Assembly (NCBI RefSeq): GCF_028389875.1
Contig: NC_084666.1
Span: 59,342,422 to 59,406,421 of the forward strand
Direction: 5' to 3'
DNA: 64,000 bases
Origin: Rhea pennata
Taxonomy: Eukaryota > Chordata > Aves > Rheiformes > Rheidae
This document shows, one piece after another, positions 50,173-61,442 of the stretch. The notes beneath the pieces were generated by a model, which saw only the letters and a program-made list of their open reading frames with translations, was not told where the DNA came from and made no database searches. Numbering within the stretch: position 1 is the stretch's first letter; each line of letters starts with the position of its first letter. The translations under genes and the position numbers were made by a program.

Positions 50173-50173
50173 C

Positions 50174-50990
50174 ACAGAATCATAGAATCAGCAAGGTTGG
50201 AAGGGACCTCTGGAGAGCATCTAGTCCAACCTCCCCGCTCAGCAGGGTCACCTAGAGCATGTTAGACAGGGTTGCATCCAGGTGGGCCTTGAAGATCTCC
50301 AGAGAAGGAGACTCCACCACCTCTCTGGGCAACCTGGTCCAGTGCTCCGTCACTCTCACAGGGAAGAAATTCCCCCTCACGGTCAGGCGGAACTTCCTGT
50401 GCTTCAGTTTCTGCCCATTGCCTCTTGTCCTGTCACATGGGACTACTGAAAAGAGTTTGTCGCCGTCCCCTTGACACCCTCCCTTCAGGTACTTGTACAC
50501 ATTGATAAGATCCCCCCTCAGTCTTCTCTTCCCCAGGCTGAAGAGGCCCAGCTCTCGCAGACGTTCCTCGTAGGGCAGGTGCTCCAGCCCTGTGATCATC
50601 TTTATAGCCCTATGCTGGACTCTCTCCAGTAGCTCCATGTCTCTCTTGTACTGGGGAGCCCAGAACTGGACGCACTACTTGAGATGAGGCCTCCCCAGGG
50701 CTGAGTAGAGGGGCAGGATCACCTCCCTCGACCTGCTGGCAACAGTCTTCCTAATGCACCCCAGGAGACCACTGGCCTTCCTGACCACAAGGGCACATTG
50801 CTGGCTCATGGTCAACTTGTCATCCACCAGCACTCCCAGGTCCCTCTCCGTAGAGCTGCTCTCCAGTAGGTCAGCCCCCAGCTTGTACTGGTACCTAGGG
50901 TTATTTTTCCCCAGGTGCAGGACTCTGCACTTGCCCTTCTTGAACCTCAGGAGGTTCCTCTCTGCCCAGCTCTCCATGTGCACCTCTTAG
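50174..50990 (-). mobile_element. CR1 LINE retrotransposon, 5'-truncated, 3' end intact
   Basis: A CR1 non-LTR retrotransposon copy lies on the minus strand. Its 3' terminus, at the low-coordinate end, carries the CR1 octamer-type tail (ATTCTATG followed by ATTCTGTG on the minus strand). This is preceded by the typical 3' segment with GGTTGGACTAGATG and AGGTCCCTTCCAACC. Upstream, the C-terminal part of the ORF2 reverse-transcriptase protein reads through in one frame for about 240 codons, broken by a single stop near 50675. The 5' side stops near 50990, so the endonuclease and most of the RT are missing, which is the usual 5' truncation of CR1. It is the best preserved repeat in the window and is probably younger than the copy at 43.5 kb. 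The family is secure; the subfamily cannot be named by eye. Confidence 0.95.
50252..50983 (-). pseudogene. CR1 ORF2 fragment, C-terminal reverse-transcriptase region, one in-frame stop
   Basis: This is a broken reading frame inside the CR1 copy. The upstream part (50983 down to 50675) begins with residues [19 protein letters not shown] and includes [18 protein letters not shown] and [18 protein letters not shown]. These are recognisable blocks from the region just after the polymerase core in CR1-family ORF2. A TAG stop follows. The same frame then resumes with [19 protein letters not shown], through [20 protein letters not shown], and ends with [19 protein letters not shown] and NML before the stop at 50252. 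The frame is unchanged across the stop, so this is one nonsense mutation and not an indel. With the N-terminal endonuclease and catalytic RT motifs absent, it cannot be an active element. It is a transposon remnant, not a host gene. Confidence 0.9.
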
Positions 50991-52368
50991 GAAGGACTAC
51001 TACATATAGTACCTGAAGGCACCAAATTCTGTAAAAAATTTGTGTATATGAAGTTCACCCAATAAATACTGAAAAAGATTTGCTGGGCCCCAAACCTATT
51101 GAAGTATTAAGTATTAATCCTATTAAGTATTTTAATTCACAGTGCTTTTTATCAGCTCACATACTACCCTTGTGAATACACATTTTATAAGATTAAGTCA
51201 TAAACAAGTTCATTACAATACTGCCTTCCTTACATTAAAAATTTCCAAAATGATTATATATATACTTTTCTCCCCAAGAGGGAATTAATAGGTTTATACA
51301 TTACAGGTTTCTTGGTATGATTCTTACTCTTCCTTATTTTGCCACTGTTCTAATGATATTTTCCCATCCTTTTTTAAGAGATCAACTAATCCAACTGCAC
51401 CTCCTGCTAACTTCAGATCTTTAGCAATACATTAACATGGATCTTCTGAAATTCATGATTACTCTCAGCTTTGACTGAGACTCAAGAGTTTTCAATGGCA
51501 GCTTCAAGTTTTCACAACAAAAAAAAAGAGATTATTCCTAGAATTTACTTAGGCCTCAGGTACTAAGGGCAAGTATCTACCAGTTCCTTGGAAACTGTAT
51601 GCTACTATACAATTATGAAATGTATTTTTCTTTTACAGTGCCAGTGGGGTCCCACATCATTAACAGCCTTCTGCCCTAGTAGCTCCAGAGAGGAAAATGC
51701 CCAGGTACAAGCAATAAGCACCATTAGTAGACACTCACTCATTATAATATTACATCATGTGATACTGGAAGTAATATATCTTAATGGAGGCTTCAAAACC
51801 ATGTGCCAAAGAAAGCATTTAATTTCCAGCTACACTTGTATTCATATGATGGAACACATTCCTCAGAAGATTATCTATGAAAAATACCTAAACAAGTAAC
51901 TCACTAACCACTTACACTATAATCACTTACTTTATAGGAACTATGAAACAAATTTGAGCTTGGCAGTCAGCTCCCTACCATTACAAATGTATTTTTACAA
52001 AAGCTTTCAAACCCTTGCATGTAGGATCTCAGAATCTCTGACCCTCAGGAGCTATTTTATTAAGCAATTATAATTTTCAGATTTCTTTTCTCCCCAATAC
52101 AAATCAACAAAAACAAATCTGGTGTATTTTTTAAATAAAGAATAACAGAACAAAAAGCCAGTAAAACATGGCCTAATGATACATAATTACTCCCTTTTCT
52201 CTGGCTATTCCTTTTTCAAGAAACTTCACGCAGCATAAAATAAAACCCATCATTTGCGATCTAGAGTAGAAGGAGTTATCTATTATCTAACAACTAAGAA
52301 GCCCATGTGATTAACAAGGCCTCTGTGAGTTATGTCAGGGTTTATCTGCCAGTTAGGGTGGGCTGCAG
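50991..52368. other. Unique AT-rich noncoding DNA
   Basis: Begins at the 5' truncation point of the CR1 copy. A small direct repeat of TATTAAGTATT occurs near 51103-51131. The frame at 51588-51899 has no recognisable domain. Confidence 0.6.
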
Positions 52369-52775
52369 CGATGCCGATGGAATGTGAGACAACAGGCCCC
52401 ACCACTGTGACCGCTGCGCCACTCCAGATGTCTTCCAGAATGGAAACAAAAACCATTTGTGACCATCAGAAACTGGATTAATTGAGAGTGACATTCTGGG
52501 CCGAGTGCTGGTGACCCAATGACTGGGAATTGCCCTGGAGGTTTAAAGTCTTATGTCCTTCGCAGGACAGCAGTCAAATATACAACAAAACTGCCTAGTT
52601 GACTTACATAAGCCAACAACTGTTTACAAATTTCAGGATCACATACGGTCTGCCCGTTGTTTGGCACAGACAAGCACAATCAGCACTGGCATTTGAAGCC
52701 ACTGACAGATTGCCAGCCACTGGTGCAGATGGTGGCAGCACAAGAGCGCTAATTGCCGATGACATTCGTGATGAG
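52369..52775. other. CpG-retaining, probably constrained element
   Basis: Eleven CpGs lie in about 400 bp, with balanced base composition and little low-complexity sequence. This contrasts with the AT-rich repeats and homopolymers around it. It holds a homeodomain-type TTAATTGAG segment (about 52477) and a block 52637-52775 with splice-like borders: TTTCAG before and GAG/GTAACC after. One frame is open through that block (start GLPVVWHRQAQ, end ALIADDIRDE), but no family is recognised, 139 bp is not a multiple of three, and the acceptor pyrimidine tract is poor. A conserved noncoding element is the first guess and a cryptic or noncoding exon the second. Confidence 0.4.
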
Positions 52776-55700
52776 GTAACCTGTCTCTCTTCAGATAATA
52801 AACAGATGGAATGTGTTTCCTATTAATTTTTTTTTAGATAACAAATTGTTTAACTTCAGTGGTAGAGAGTAACAAAACCAAATTATCTGTTCTTTGGAGA
52901 AATTTGTTTTCTGCTAATTGCTCTAAACAATCAATAAAAGAATTACAACTGGCATTATCCCACTGAGAATAGAAGCAGAGAAGTCAAAGTCAATTAGCTT
53001 CCTATACTACGATGCACTCAGATGGAAAGAGTCATTACAACAGAGTATAAAAGTCAAACTAGAAAGCATGCTCTTCCATGAACAGAACAGACTTAGCGGG
53101 AAGGACTAGACAGAAAGTTTTTACATACCTTTCAGTTCTGTGCATATCACTGCAGCCTCCAGTTTTTCTTTAGATGCTTCCAAAGAGGATAAGAGCCAGA
53201 TAAGGTGATTTCCTTGAATCTTACAAGGCTCTGTTTCTTAGCAGAGCACTAAGGTCACAAGACTTCAGAAGCTGTGGCCAAAAAAGTCTTTATCTACAGA
53301 ACATTTAACTAGCTCATTTTTTCTCAACATTCCAGTAAGGAAAATATGACAAATAGGAAAAAGCTGAGGACACCACATTAGCCCAATGAAACATTACCTA
53401 ACTGGGAAAAATAGCTGCTATAGTCCTGGCCTCTTCCCCACTATCTCCATTCCCAATGAGTGTGGAGGGGGAGAAGTCAGACAACTGTTGTTGCTATAGA
53501 TCAATGCCATTGTAGAATGCAATGGCCATAGTTCAAGTGAGGGGAAAACTTCACTGCAACTGCACAGCCTTGCCTTGTCCAAGCACCAGATACCTTTGAT
53601 ATGCTGGATGATAGTAGCACCTGTTCTCTAAGAGGAAGAACTTCAAGCTCTTGCTGAGTTCCTGAAAGCCTAGATGGCCCTTCCTTGCACAAAGACAAGT
53701 GGGATCTTGCATTTCTGCAAGGCTGTGTCTCCTGGCCTGGCTGAGTAGTGTCTCTCACCACAACAGAGGGCCTGTCTAAGAGGAAGCAGCTGTGAGAGGC
53801 AGCGGCCCCTCACTCCTCCCAGCCCCTTTCACGTGAGGGCACCAGCAGCCTCTTAGGTCTGTGCAAGCAGGAACCCCAGCCATCCTGCTCTAGAGCAATG
53901 GTAGGGACAAAAAGGCGTTGGCAGCTCCCTTCCGAGGGCATTCCAAACGAAGCTGCGGCACAAAAAAGTTGCAATACGCTGTTTAAAAATTTAGAAGAGG
54001 TGATACAGCATATTTCTGCATATATCTCTATTTCCCTACCATGGGATTATGATAAAACAGAGAACAGGAAAAGATTTAACTGACAATTCACGTTGAATAT
54101 TTTAACTAATGGCAATGGAATCAAAGCAGCAACCATGTGGCAAGGACAAAAGAATGACCATCCATATGAGAGAAACACACAGGTACCAAAATCCTGTTAG
54201 AGTAACTTCTTATCGTTGTGTCATCTGATTTTGCCCAAATACACAAAACATAGTTTTAGGTCTACCTTTATTTTTTCAGTCATTATTCATGGGTTATTTG
54301 TTGGCTCCACAGTGCATACAGTTAAGAAATCGACATTTCAACACACTTCGTATGTTGAACATAACCTACTTTGTGTGTTGCAAGTCAAATTCACATTATT
54401 TCACATTAATTCCTTGCACCCTGTAGTTTCTCATCAGTGAAAAGCTTAGGAGCATATATTTTGCCCTGGAAAACTCAACTCATGAACCTCTGACTGAAAT
54501 AACTTTTCTCTCGCACTGAGCTCCTGACCGGTCCAGTGAGGAGTGGCTGAAGTGCCAAAGCACTTTTGCATAGGTTACTTGAATGACAGTAGTTTCCCTG
54601 AGATCATTCCATCAGGACATCTTCCTGTACACATTTATTTCTCTACAGTAATGTCTCTAATTTTATATTGGGTAAAAACTGCTGACCACCCAAGGTCTTA
54701 ATACATTGAGCAATCATTTTCAGCAGTGATGTAATGATGTATTTGAAAACACATTATCTCCCTGCTCTCAACTTTTTGTTGTTGCACACAAAGAAGTCAA
54801 CTGACTATTCCATACAGTCACAAAGGCATCCAAAACTTGTTAAAGGCCACCTACTTTTTCCATGAGTTATCAGAACCAACACAAGCAGCCCATTTACAAG
54901 GCAGTAACAATGAATGGCTGTTCTGGGCTGGGAAAGGTTTAGATACACCATCACAGTTCCCTTTATTTAGAGCTTGTAAATAATAACAGCAGATAAGCCC
55001 TACAGCCACTAATTGAGTGCCACATTGCCACTACCTCCCTTTCTTTCCATTTGCCTCCAGCAAAGTCAAGCTTTAGTGACCTTTTTTGGCCAATATATAT
55101 AAAACTGGTTCATGTGACCTGGGTACTGTTTTGTACAAAGCATTAAATATCTCGTACAAAGTAAATGGTACACTCTGTTGGCCGTGAAATTTGCATGACT
55201 GGGCTAAAGTTGGTTTGTCCATGCACTGCTGCATAAATGAAGTGTGGGGCTGTTTTTTTGAAAAGGAAAACAAACATTTTTGTTAGGTTTGCTAACATTG
55301 CTAATTCGGGGGCTAGACTGCTGCTAAGCAGGCAAAGGAAGTCTCTAAGGAATGAAAGAAATAATGAAATTTAGCAGTTCTCAGTTTTTATCCCTAGCCA
55401 AGCTTTTCGTAAAACAAATGACAATATCCCTCTACTGCTATGTGTATAGTAACAATTAGTTATTTACCTGCAACATGCTATATTTTCCTAAGGAAAAGAG
55501 AGCGTGGGCTAGTTAGAAGAGATACTTGATACTGAAGGAAAGAGCTCTCTTATATAGAGTCTGTTTACAAAGCAGCTTATGAAATTTTAAAAATTGCTGT
55601 AACTTTCTTGCTTCCTTTTCAAGAAAACAGAGATGTTTTTTTCCGGAGCTAACACAAGACAGATTTCCACAGAACACCAGCTGAGTGCTAACATTTGTTC

Positions 55701-58424
55701 CCTACAACATAGCCCTCTACAGATGTGACCAAATTCTGCTCTTCATCTCATTTTGGCAGTTTTTATATAAGTAAGATTTTTGCTTATGATCTTGTGGAAT
55801 ATACTTTGCATTAGCCCCTGTTCTTTCCTTAATGCCACAGTCCTCATACTTTATCACCTATAGATGCACAAGGTGGATATCAGCAAAACTTAATCTTCCA
55901 CATCGATAAAACCTAAGTCCGCATTTACCATACAACTTCTGTTTTCTCTTCACACACAGCGAGCAATCCTGAAGTGTTTGTACATTTGAAAGGAAATCTA
56001 GGATACTCTATACCAGTCCAGGTCACCTGAAATGCAAAGTACAAAATTTAAATTCCTACAAATAGTAAAGCAGTTCATTCCTCTTCCTGCACTCTGCTAC
56101 ACTTCACCATGCACACAATGTGGTAATTGCTTTTGCTTGACTTGTTCAAACAGCCATTTTCATGATGTGACAGTTAGGGCACTAATATATTTATGCCCTT
56201 TGTAATCGGCCAGCATTGCTTGTAATTAGGTGGAAAGTTAATTAAGTGCAATACATCTAATAACTGCCTGCCAGTCGTTGTAAAGTTTGATTTAGCACAT
56301 GAACTGTCAAGGTGTCAGAATGGTGTGTTAAAAAATAAGTTGCTAATAGAAAAGCAATCCTACTACAGCCCAGAGAAAAGCACAATGACGGTGAGTTGTT
56401 AAGAAAAGGAAAAGATATTCAATACTAATACTTCTGATGCTGGAAAATGACCCCACCTGCATCATAAGAAGTTATGTCTTTGGTGAATTCCAAATGAACA
56501 TATATTTTCATCTACCAGCCAATGTCTTCTGCTTCCTTAAAACATGTATATCATGTGCATAGCTTTTAAAACTTATAATACCAATATTAGAATAGGATTA
56601 CTTAAAAAACAATTTAATGCATACAGAGGAGTATGAAAAGAACCAAGAAGGCCCAGAGAAAGAGTTGGCATTTCATGTTGAAGGAGCTCTTCTTGTTTTC
56701 CTTATTGCACAAAATACAACTTTTCTTCTACTGAATGTAAGAAAACAGTGTACATATCCCAAATACGTATTTGTAATAATAGCTTAAATAATTGTGCTTC
56801 ATTTATTTGTGCCTTAGTTAATTTTGGGCTTTAAGTTCTTCACAAGAGGAAAAAAAACATGTACTCCAGGATCTTCTTAGTCACTACAGACTATCCTTTC
56901 TCTAAATCAATTTCAGATTTTTCACTTTTCATTTCAACTGTCCACTAGTGCTTTTATTTATCTCTTCAGTTTTTTGAAAACTAGCTCTTCTCCTAATGAT
57001 TGACTATTACTTCTCAAATGAGTGCAATGTGAATACTTCAGCTCCATATTCTTTTTTCTTAAAATCAATGTTGATCCATCAGATGCTTCCTTCACCTCCA
57101 CATCAACTGTGAACTGTCCTTTTCTTCATTCTAGGCAGTTAGGGTATTTTAAGCCAAAACATAGCTCTTCAGCAAAACAAAACAAAACAAACAAAAAACC
57201 CCAACAAAAAACAACAGAAGAATCAAACAAATTCTATACATAGAATAATTTAGGACTAGCTGCACATCAGATCAGAAGCTACAGTTACAGTGAGTGCAAA
57301 TGATCAGTTATCTACACACTACATTAGCACAAACTATGTGCATAGTTCAATAACACTTTGATTATTAATGAACTCACAGATGTATGAAAACTATACCTGT
57401 AAGATGTCTAGTGGGAAAATATGGACAATGCTCTGAAGCTTTTAGGCCAACAGGTCCAAATGGAAAATATAGAAGTTGTACACATATAGGAGAGCCCACA
57501 GACCTTGAGAAATAACCTAAATTCAAGAAGAACATTGCTTCTTCCAAAGCAATCACCAGTAAAGCTTATTTCTTTTTAATATACTTCACAAAAATCCATG
57601 TCAGTAAGTTAATCTTTGTGGTTAGCTATTATGAACTGATATTCGATCAGGAAAATTAGGCTTGAGATTGACATGAAATTAATAATGCTTGTTGTGTGGT
57701 ACCCAATGACAAAGGTAAATGCTAATAGTTCTGAAATCCTAATGATTGCCAAAGTACTCTTCTGAGCTTTGATTAGGGCTTGTGTTGTGCAATTATGCTT
57801 TTCTATAATTACTGTGAATTACCATCATGATATTATCATTCTCATACTTTTTATTCCTCAGAAATTGTCAGAATTTCCTGCAGCTAAAAATGGATTTCAT
57901 TTGCATTACCACAAGCTTTGATTGTTTAATGAAAAATAATTCCATGCAGACTTTTATGTTAAATTGTCCATTTAAAATTTTCCTGTTATCCAGATTATGT
58001 TGAAGTGCTCCTTCTTTCATTTATCATTTGGCTTTATTATCACAGTTACTGCCCTCGCTTTATGCTAGATTTTGCAGAGAAGGAAACAATGAAAGGCATT
58101 TTTATTCACATCCTTCTCTTCTGCCTGGAAGCTCTCTGCCTGCATGTTCTTCCTTCTCCTTAAAACTCCTCATCTGGAAGGCTTAAAAATGCTAGCACTC
58201 TTCAGCAAAATGTGGTAGCTGTGCTAAAAAGATTATTTTATTTTGGCTTAAACCTGGTTGCATTAGGGTCCATGGAAGGCTATCACTGACTTGTCTAAGG
58301 CTTACAACCATGCCCAAAGCGAGTGAGCTGACCAAAGGTCCTGCTTGTCTATGCCTGAGGGTGGCTGGGCATTTCCCTCTCAAGCTCACGTGTAGGGGGT
58401 TAGCGTGTGCTTCCTAAGAAGGCT
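52776..58424. other. Unique noncoding DNA, candidate regulatory blocks
   Basis: No gene recognised. 53760-53975 is locally GC-richer. 56100-56330 contains TGTAATTAGGTGG and AAAGTTAATTAAGTGCAATA, paired homeodomain-type sites in repeat-free sequence. 57600-58080 contains ATTTGCAT octamer and GCTTTGATT motifs. These have the look of developmental enhancers but are not demonstrated. Confidence 0.5.
57170..57225. repeat. A-rich simple repeat, (AAAAC)n / (AAAC)n
   Basis: Repeated CAAAA and CAAA units, including AAAACAAAACAAAACAAAC and then AAAAAACCCC and AACAAAAAACAACAG. It is a low-complexity tract with no recognised parent element. Confidence 0.8.
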
Positions 58425-58494
58425 CCTCTCTCTGCTAGTGGTATTCAGCCACTTCTGTCCCTCTCTGTGCTAGTGGCACTCAGCCACTTCCGTC
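58425..58494. repeat. 35-bp tandem duplication with internal hairpin
   Basis: Two copies of a 35-bp unit lie end to end. The first reads CTCTCTGCTAGTGG, TATTCAGCCACTTCTGT. The second reads CTCTCTGTGCTAGTGG, CACTCAGCCACTTCCGT. The TAGTGG blocks start at 58436 and 58471. In each copy the AGTGG and CCACT parts are reverse complements separated by a few bases, so each unit can form a small stem. The few differences suggest an old duplication. Confidence 0.85.
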
Positions 58495-61391
58495 TCACTG
58501 CCGGAAAGCTTTGGGCAAGCCTGCATACCGTCACGGTTCTCAGTGCTGCACCAGCTGGCAAACTCACAAGATGACCTCAAATGACAACCATTTTTAAAAT
58601 TGGCCCTGATTCTCAATTTGAAGCAAATCTCAGGACTGATTTTCAAAGTGTTCAAACTCCCAGTAAGCAGTGTTGATTAACTTTTTGTTAATGGATGGAT
58701 ACTTAACAGTCTTGGGAAAAAAGTGAAAGACCACATCACCTTCCAAAACTAAAAAAGAAGGCCTTATTTCCATGTTTCACAATGATTTTTGTTTATGAGC
58801 AGGAAAAAAATAGACTTAACTTCAAATACTGGTTTTTGAAATCATCTTTTTTCCCATTTTTATATACTGATTTTTTTCCTTTTCTCAGTCATTTTACAGA
58901 ATGCCTCCTGATATCTTATGAAGCAACACTGGTTTTGAAAGCTTCCTAAAGACTGCTCCACAGTACCTTGCATGAGTGTAACGTTTGGGTGAATGCTCAA
59001 AGCATGTGCTTAGCGACGCTGTAACGAAAATGTAGCTTAAGCCATGATCAGGCCTGTTTTCAAACCACTTTATGGGAGCAGAGAGGAAAGGGCAATTGGC
59101 TTAGAAGACTTCTGGATACTGTACGCATTTCAAAAGTCAGAACCAGTAAGATTGATTCAGAAGCTGTGTTGCAAATATCAGATGCTATTAGAGAAAATAT
59201 GGGTTTATAATGTTAGAAAATACACATTAGCCTTTTTCAAAAGCATTAAGAATTGTAAGAAAACACTAAAGAGATATGAACTTCCTTATGAAGTAAGCAC
59301 ATATATAAGTAGATGGGTGAGTGGGGATGGAGAGAATCTATTCCTGAAATCAACAGGAACTCAAGTAATGTTTTCTTAATTTATATTAAAAGGTTTCATT
59401 TCTATCGCAACTGAAGCTCATCAACATTTTGCTGCCTGTATTTAAAAGCCTTCACTGTTCTAGTTTTACTAAGAGAGTAATTTATTAATTTTTAAAATAG
59501 ATTTTGTTTGTTTCTCATATCTAAACCTATTTTGGGATGCATTCACAAATGCCAGACTTGAACAAAAAGATGGCCTAGATATCTCTAAATGTATATTGTG
59601 TATTTAGTTACGTGTGCACAGATATTATTTTGTTCCTTTCTCTCTCTCATTTCTTTGCAATCCTTTTCCCGTCTTCTGCTTTTCTACTGGTTCCATTTTC
59701 ACCTCATATATGCATCTGATTTTTCTCTCACCTACACACAGGTCTCCTATAAAGTGCTAATGTAACACGTGTGGGTCACAATTTCACACTTGTAATATTC
59801 AAGTAAGTTCAAAGTTACTCAGAATAAGTTTGACCATGTCTCTATATATATTTAAAGAAACTAAAGCCTGGACCAAATGAAGGGGGAAAAAAACATTTTT
59901 CAAAAAAATCTTATAGAAGAATATATTTTTTCATTTTCACCATGGTTAATAACAAATAGAGATATTTCATCTATAAGTTTAGTGTGGGAAAAACTGAGTT
60001 CATGTTGAACATCTGTAGACTGTATCTTCTGAAGCAGTGCTCCACCATTAAGATTTTACAATGAGAGCTACAGAATGTTGACTTTTGAAGCAGCAACACA
60101 GATTCATGAAATCACTTCTTTTCGTCTGTTTGTCAGAGCTGTGAATGTGTTTGCATTGCTTCCTAGATGAATCACTGTTCCACACAGCTGTGTACACGTT
60201 CTGATGAAATGGAAGTAAGCTACATGGCCACCTCGGACATTGACTTGACGTACAGGTTCTGTACCGCCTAACCCACTTAGGGCTGCCAAGCAAATGAGCT
60301 TTGCAGTAACACCGACACTGAGATGAGCAGATTGCACACTTCCATCCCAGTCTGCTTCTTATCAGTTCTACTCGAAGTCACACTGTTTAAGGAGTGTTAT
60401 TATTAGATATCCAAAACAACGTTACATAAACAAACAAGCGGGAGCAAGTCACATATCAAGTGCTGACCCTGCCAGTGAGCCAACCTTCTCTGACTGGCAA
60501 TGTAAAATATTAAAGAAGCTCCCATCTATACTTCATGGAAACTTCCACTCTACCACTCACACGGTCACTGCCCCATCTTAGTCCTCATACGGTAGGTCAG
60601 CACAGACACTGCCTGTCTCAGAATTTATTTATTTTTTTTTATATATTACAGATCAGCTTCAAAAGCCTAGGAGAGGAGCTAATCCTACACACATGTGCCT
60701 CTGGTGAGATGGCAACTGTCCCTGGCTAAGGAATTAACACCCCTTTTAAAGTTATCCTCTTTATTCTGAGCTTCCAGAAAACAAATCAAATCCAGCATGT
60801 AGCAACTGCCTGTTTCAAATCACCAAAAGCCGTCTCAGATCTTGGCGCTGTAGACGCTGTCTGCTAGAATAACCTCAGGCACACTGTTACAATTGAATCA
60901 CAACCAGCGACACCCTCTTTCCCATCCGCTGACTGAGTTACCTCCACTGTCTACAAAGAGGGTTCCACATGCTTTCAGGCAGGGAGCAATGTGCTGGACA
61001 ACAGCAGGAATGTATTATTAAATATTTCTTTTATCTTCAGTTACAATAGCCACAAATTTAGCCAGTCCCCAAATATTTTCCACGAGAGTATTGCATCCAC
61101 AAAGGTTCCAAACCCTGGAGACAAAAGAGGTGACTGGGATATTATGGCTCTTCAGTCACTTTTATCTTGCCCAATCAATATTATCCGCCAAACCTTGAAG
61201 AAAATACGCAGTTACATGCCACAGTACAAGATGAAATGTATCCAGTCATCTGTGTGGCTGCATTTCCTGACAGGCCTCATATTCTTCCTATGAGATATTA
61301 CAGGTTTGGCTTTTGATCTTTCACTACAATTTAAAGTCTATTTAAGAGTGTTAGAAATATTTCAGCTCCCTAGAGATTGCCTGTGATCAGA
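58495..61391. other. Unique noncoding DNA with mild CpG retention
   Basis: An open frame of 111 codons at 59044-59379 (+) is lysine- and aromatic-rich, with no known domain and no gene context. From 60123 to 60928 about 16 CpGs occur, more than in surrounding DNA but well below island density. No promoter elements are recognised. Confidence 0.5.
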
Positions 61392-61442
61392 GATGTAGTC
61401 AGTGACCTGAGTGATCCTTTCTGGTTCTAGGTTTTTCTGTGC
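61392..61442 (+). mobile_element. Short CR1/L3-like 3' terminal remnant
   Basis: The stretch GTGACCTGAGTGATCCTTTC followed by TGGTTCTAGGTTTTTCTGTG resembles the last about 50 bp of older CR1/L3 copies, where a TAGATGACC segment is followed by GGTCCCTTCCAGCCCTA and TTCTATG. Only the terminal part can be seen and the upstream sequence does not help. Treat it as a likely but short match. Confidence 0.4.

Noticed and set aside
59044..59379. Open frame of 111 codons rich in K, Y and F
   Set aside because: Composition fits AT-rich chance translation, no family is recognised and there is no gene context. Kept only as a region note.
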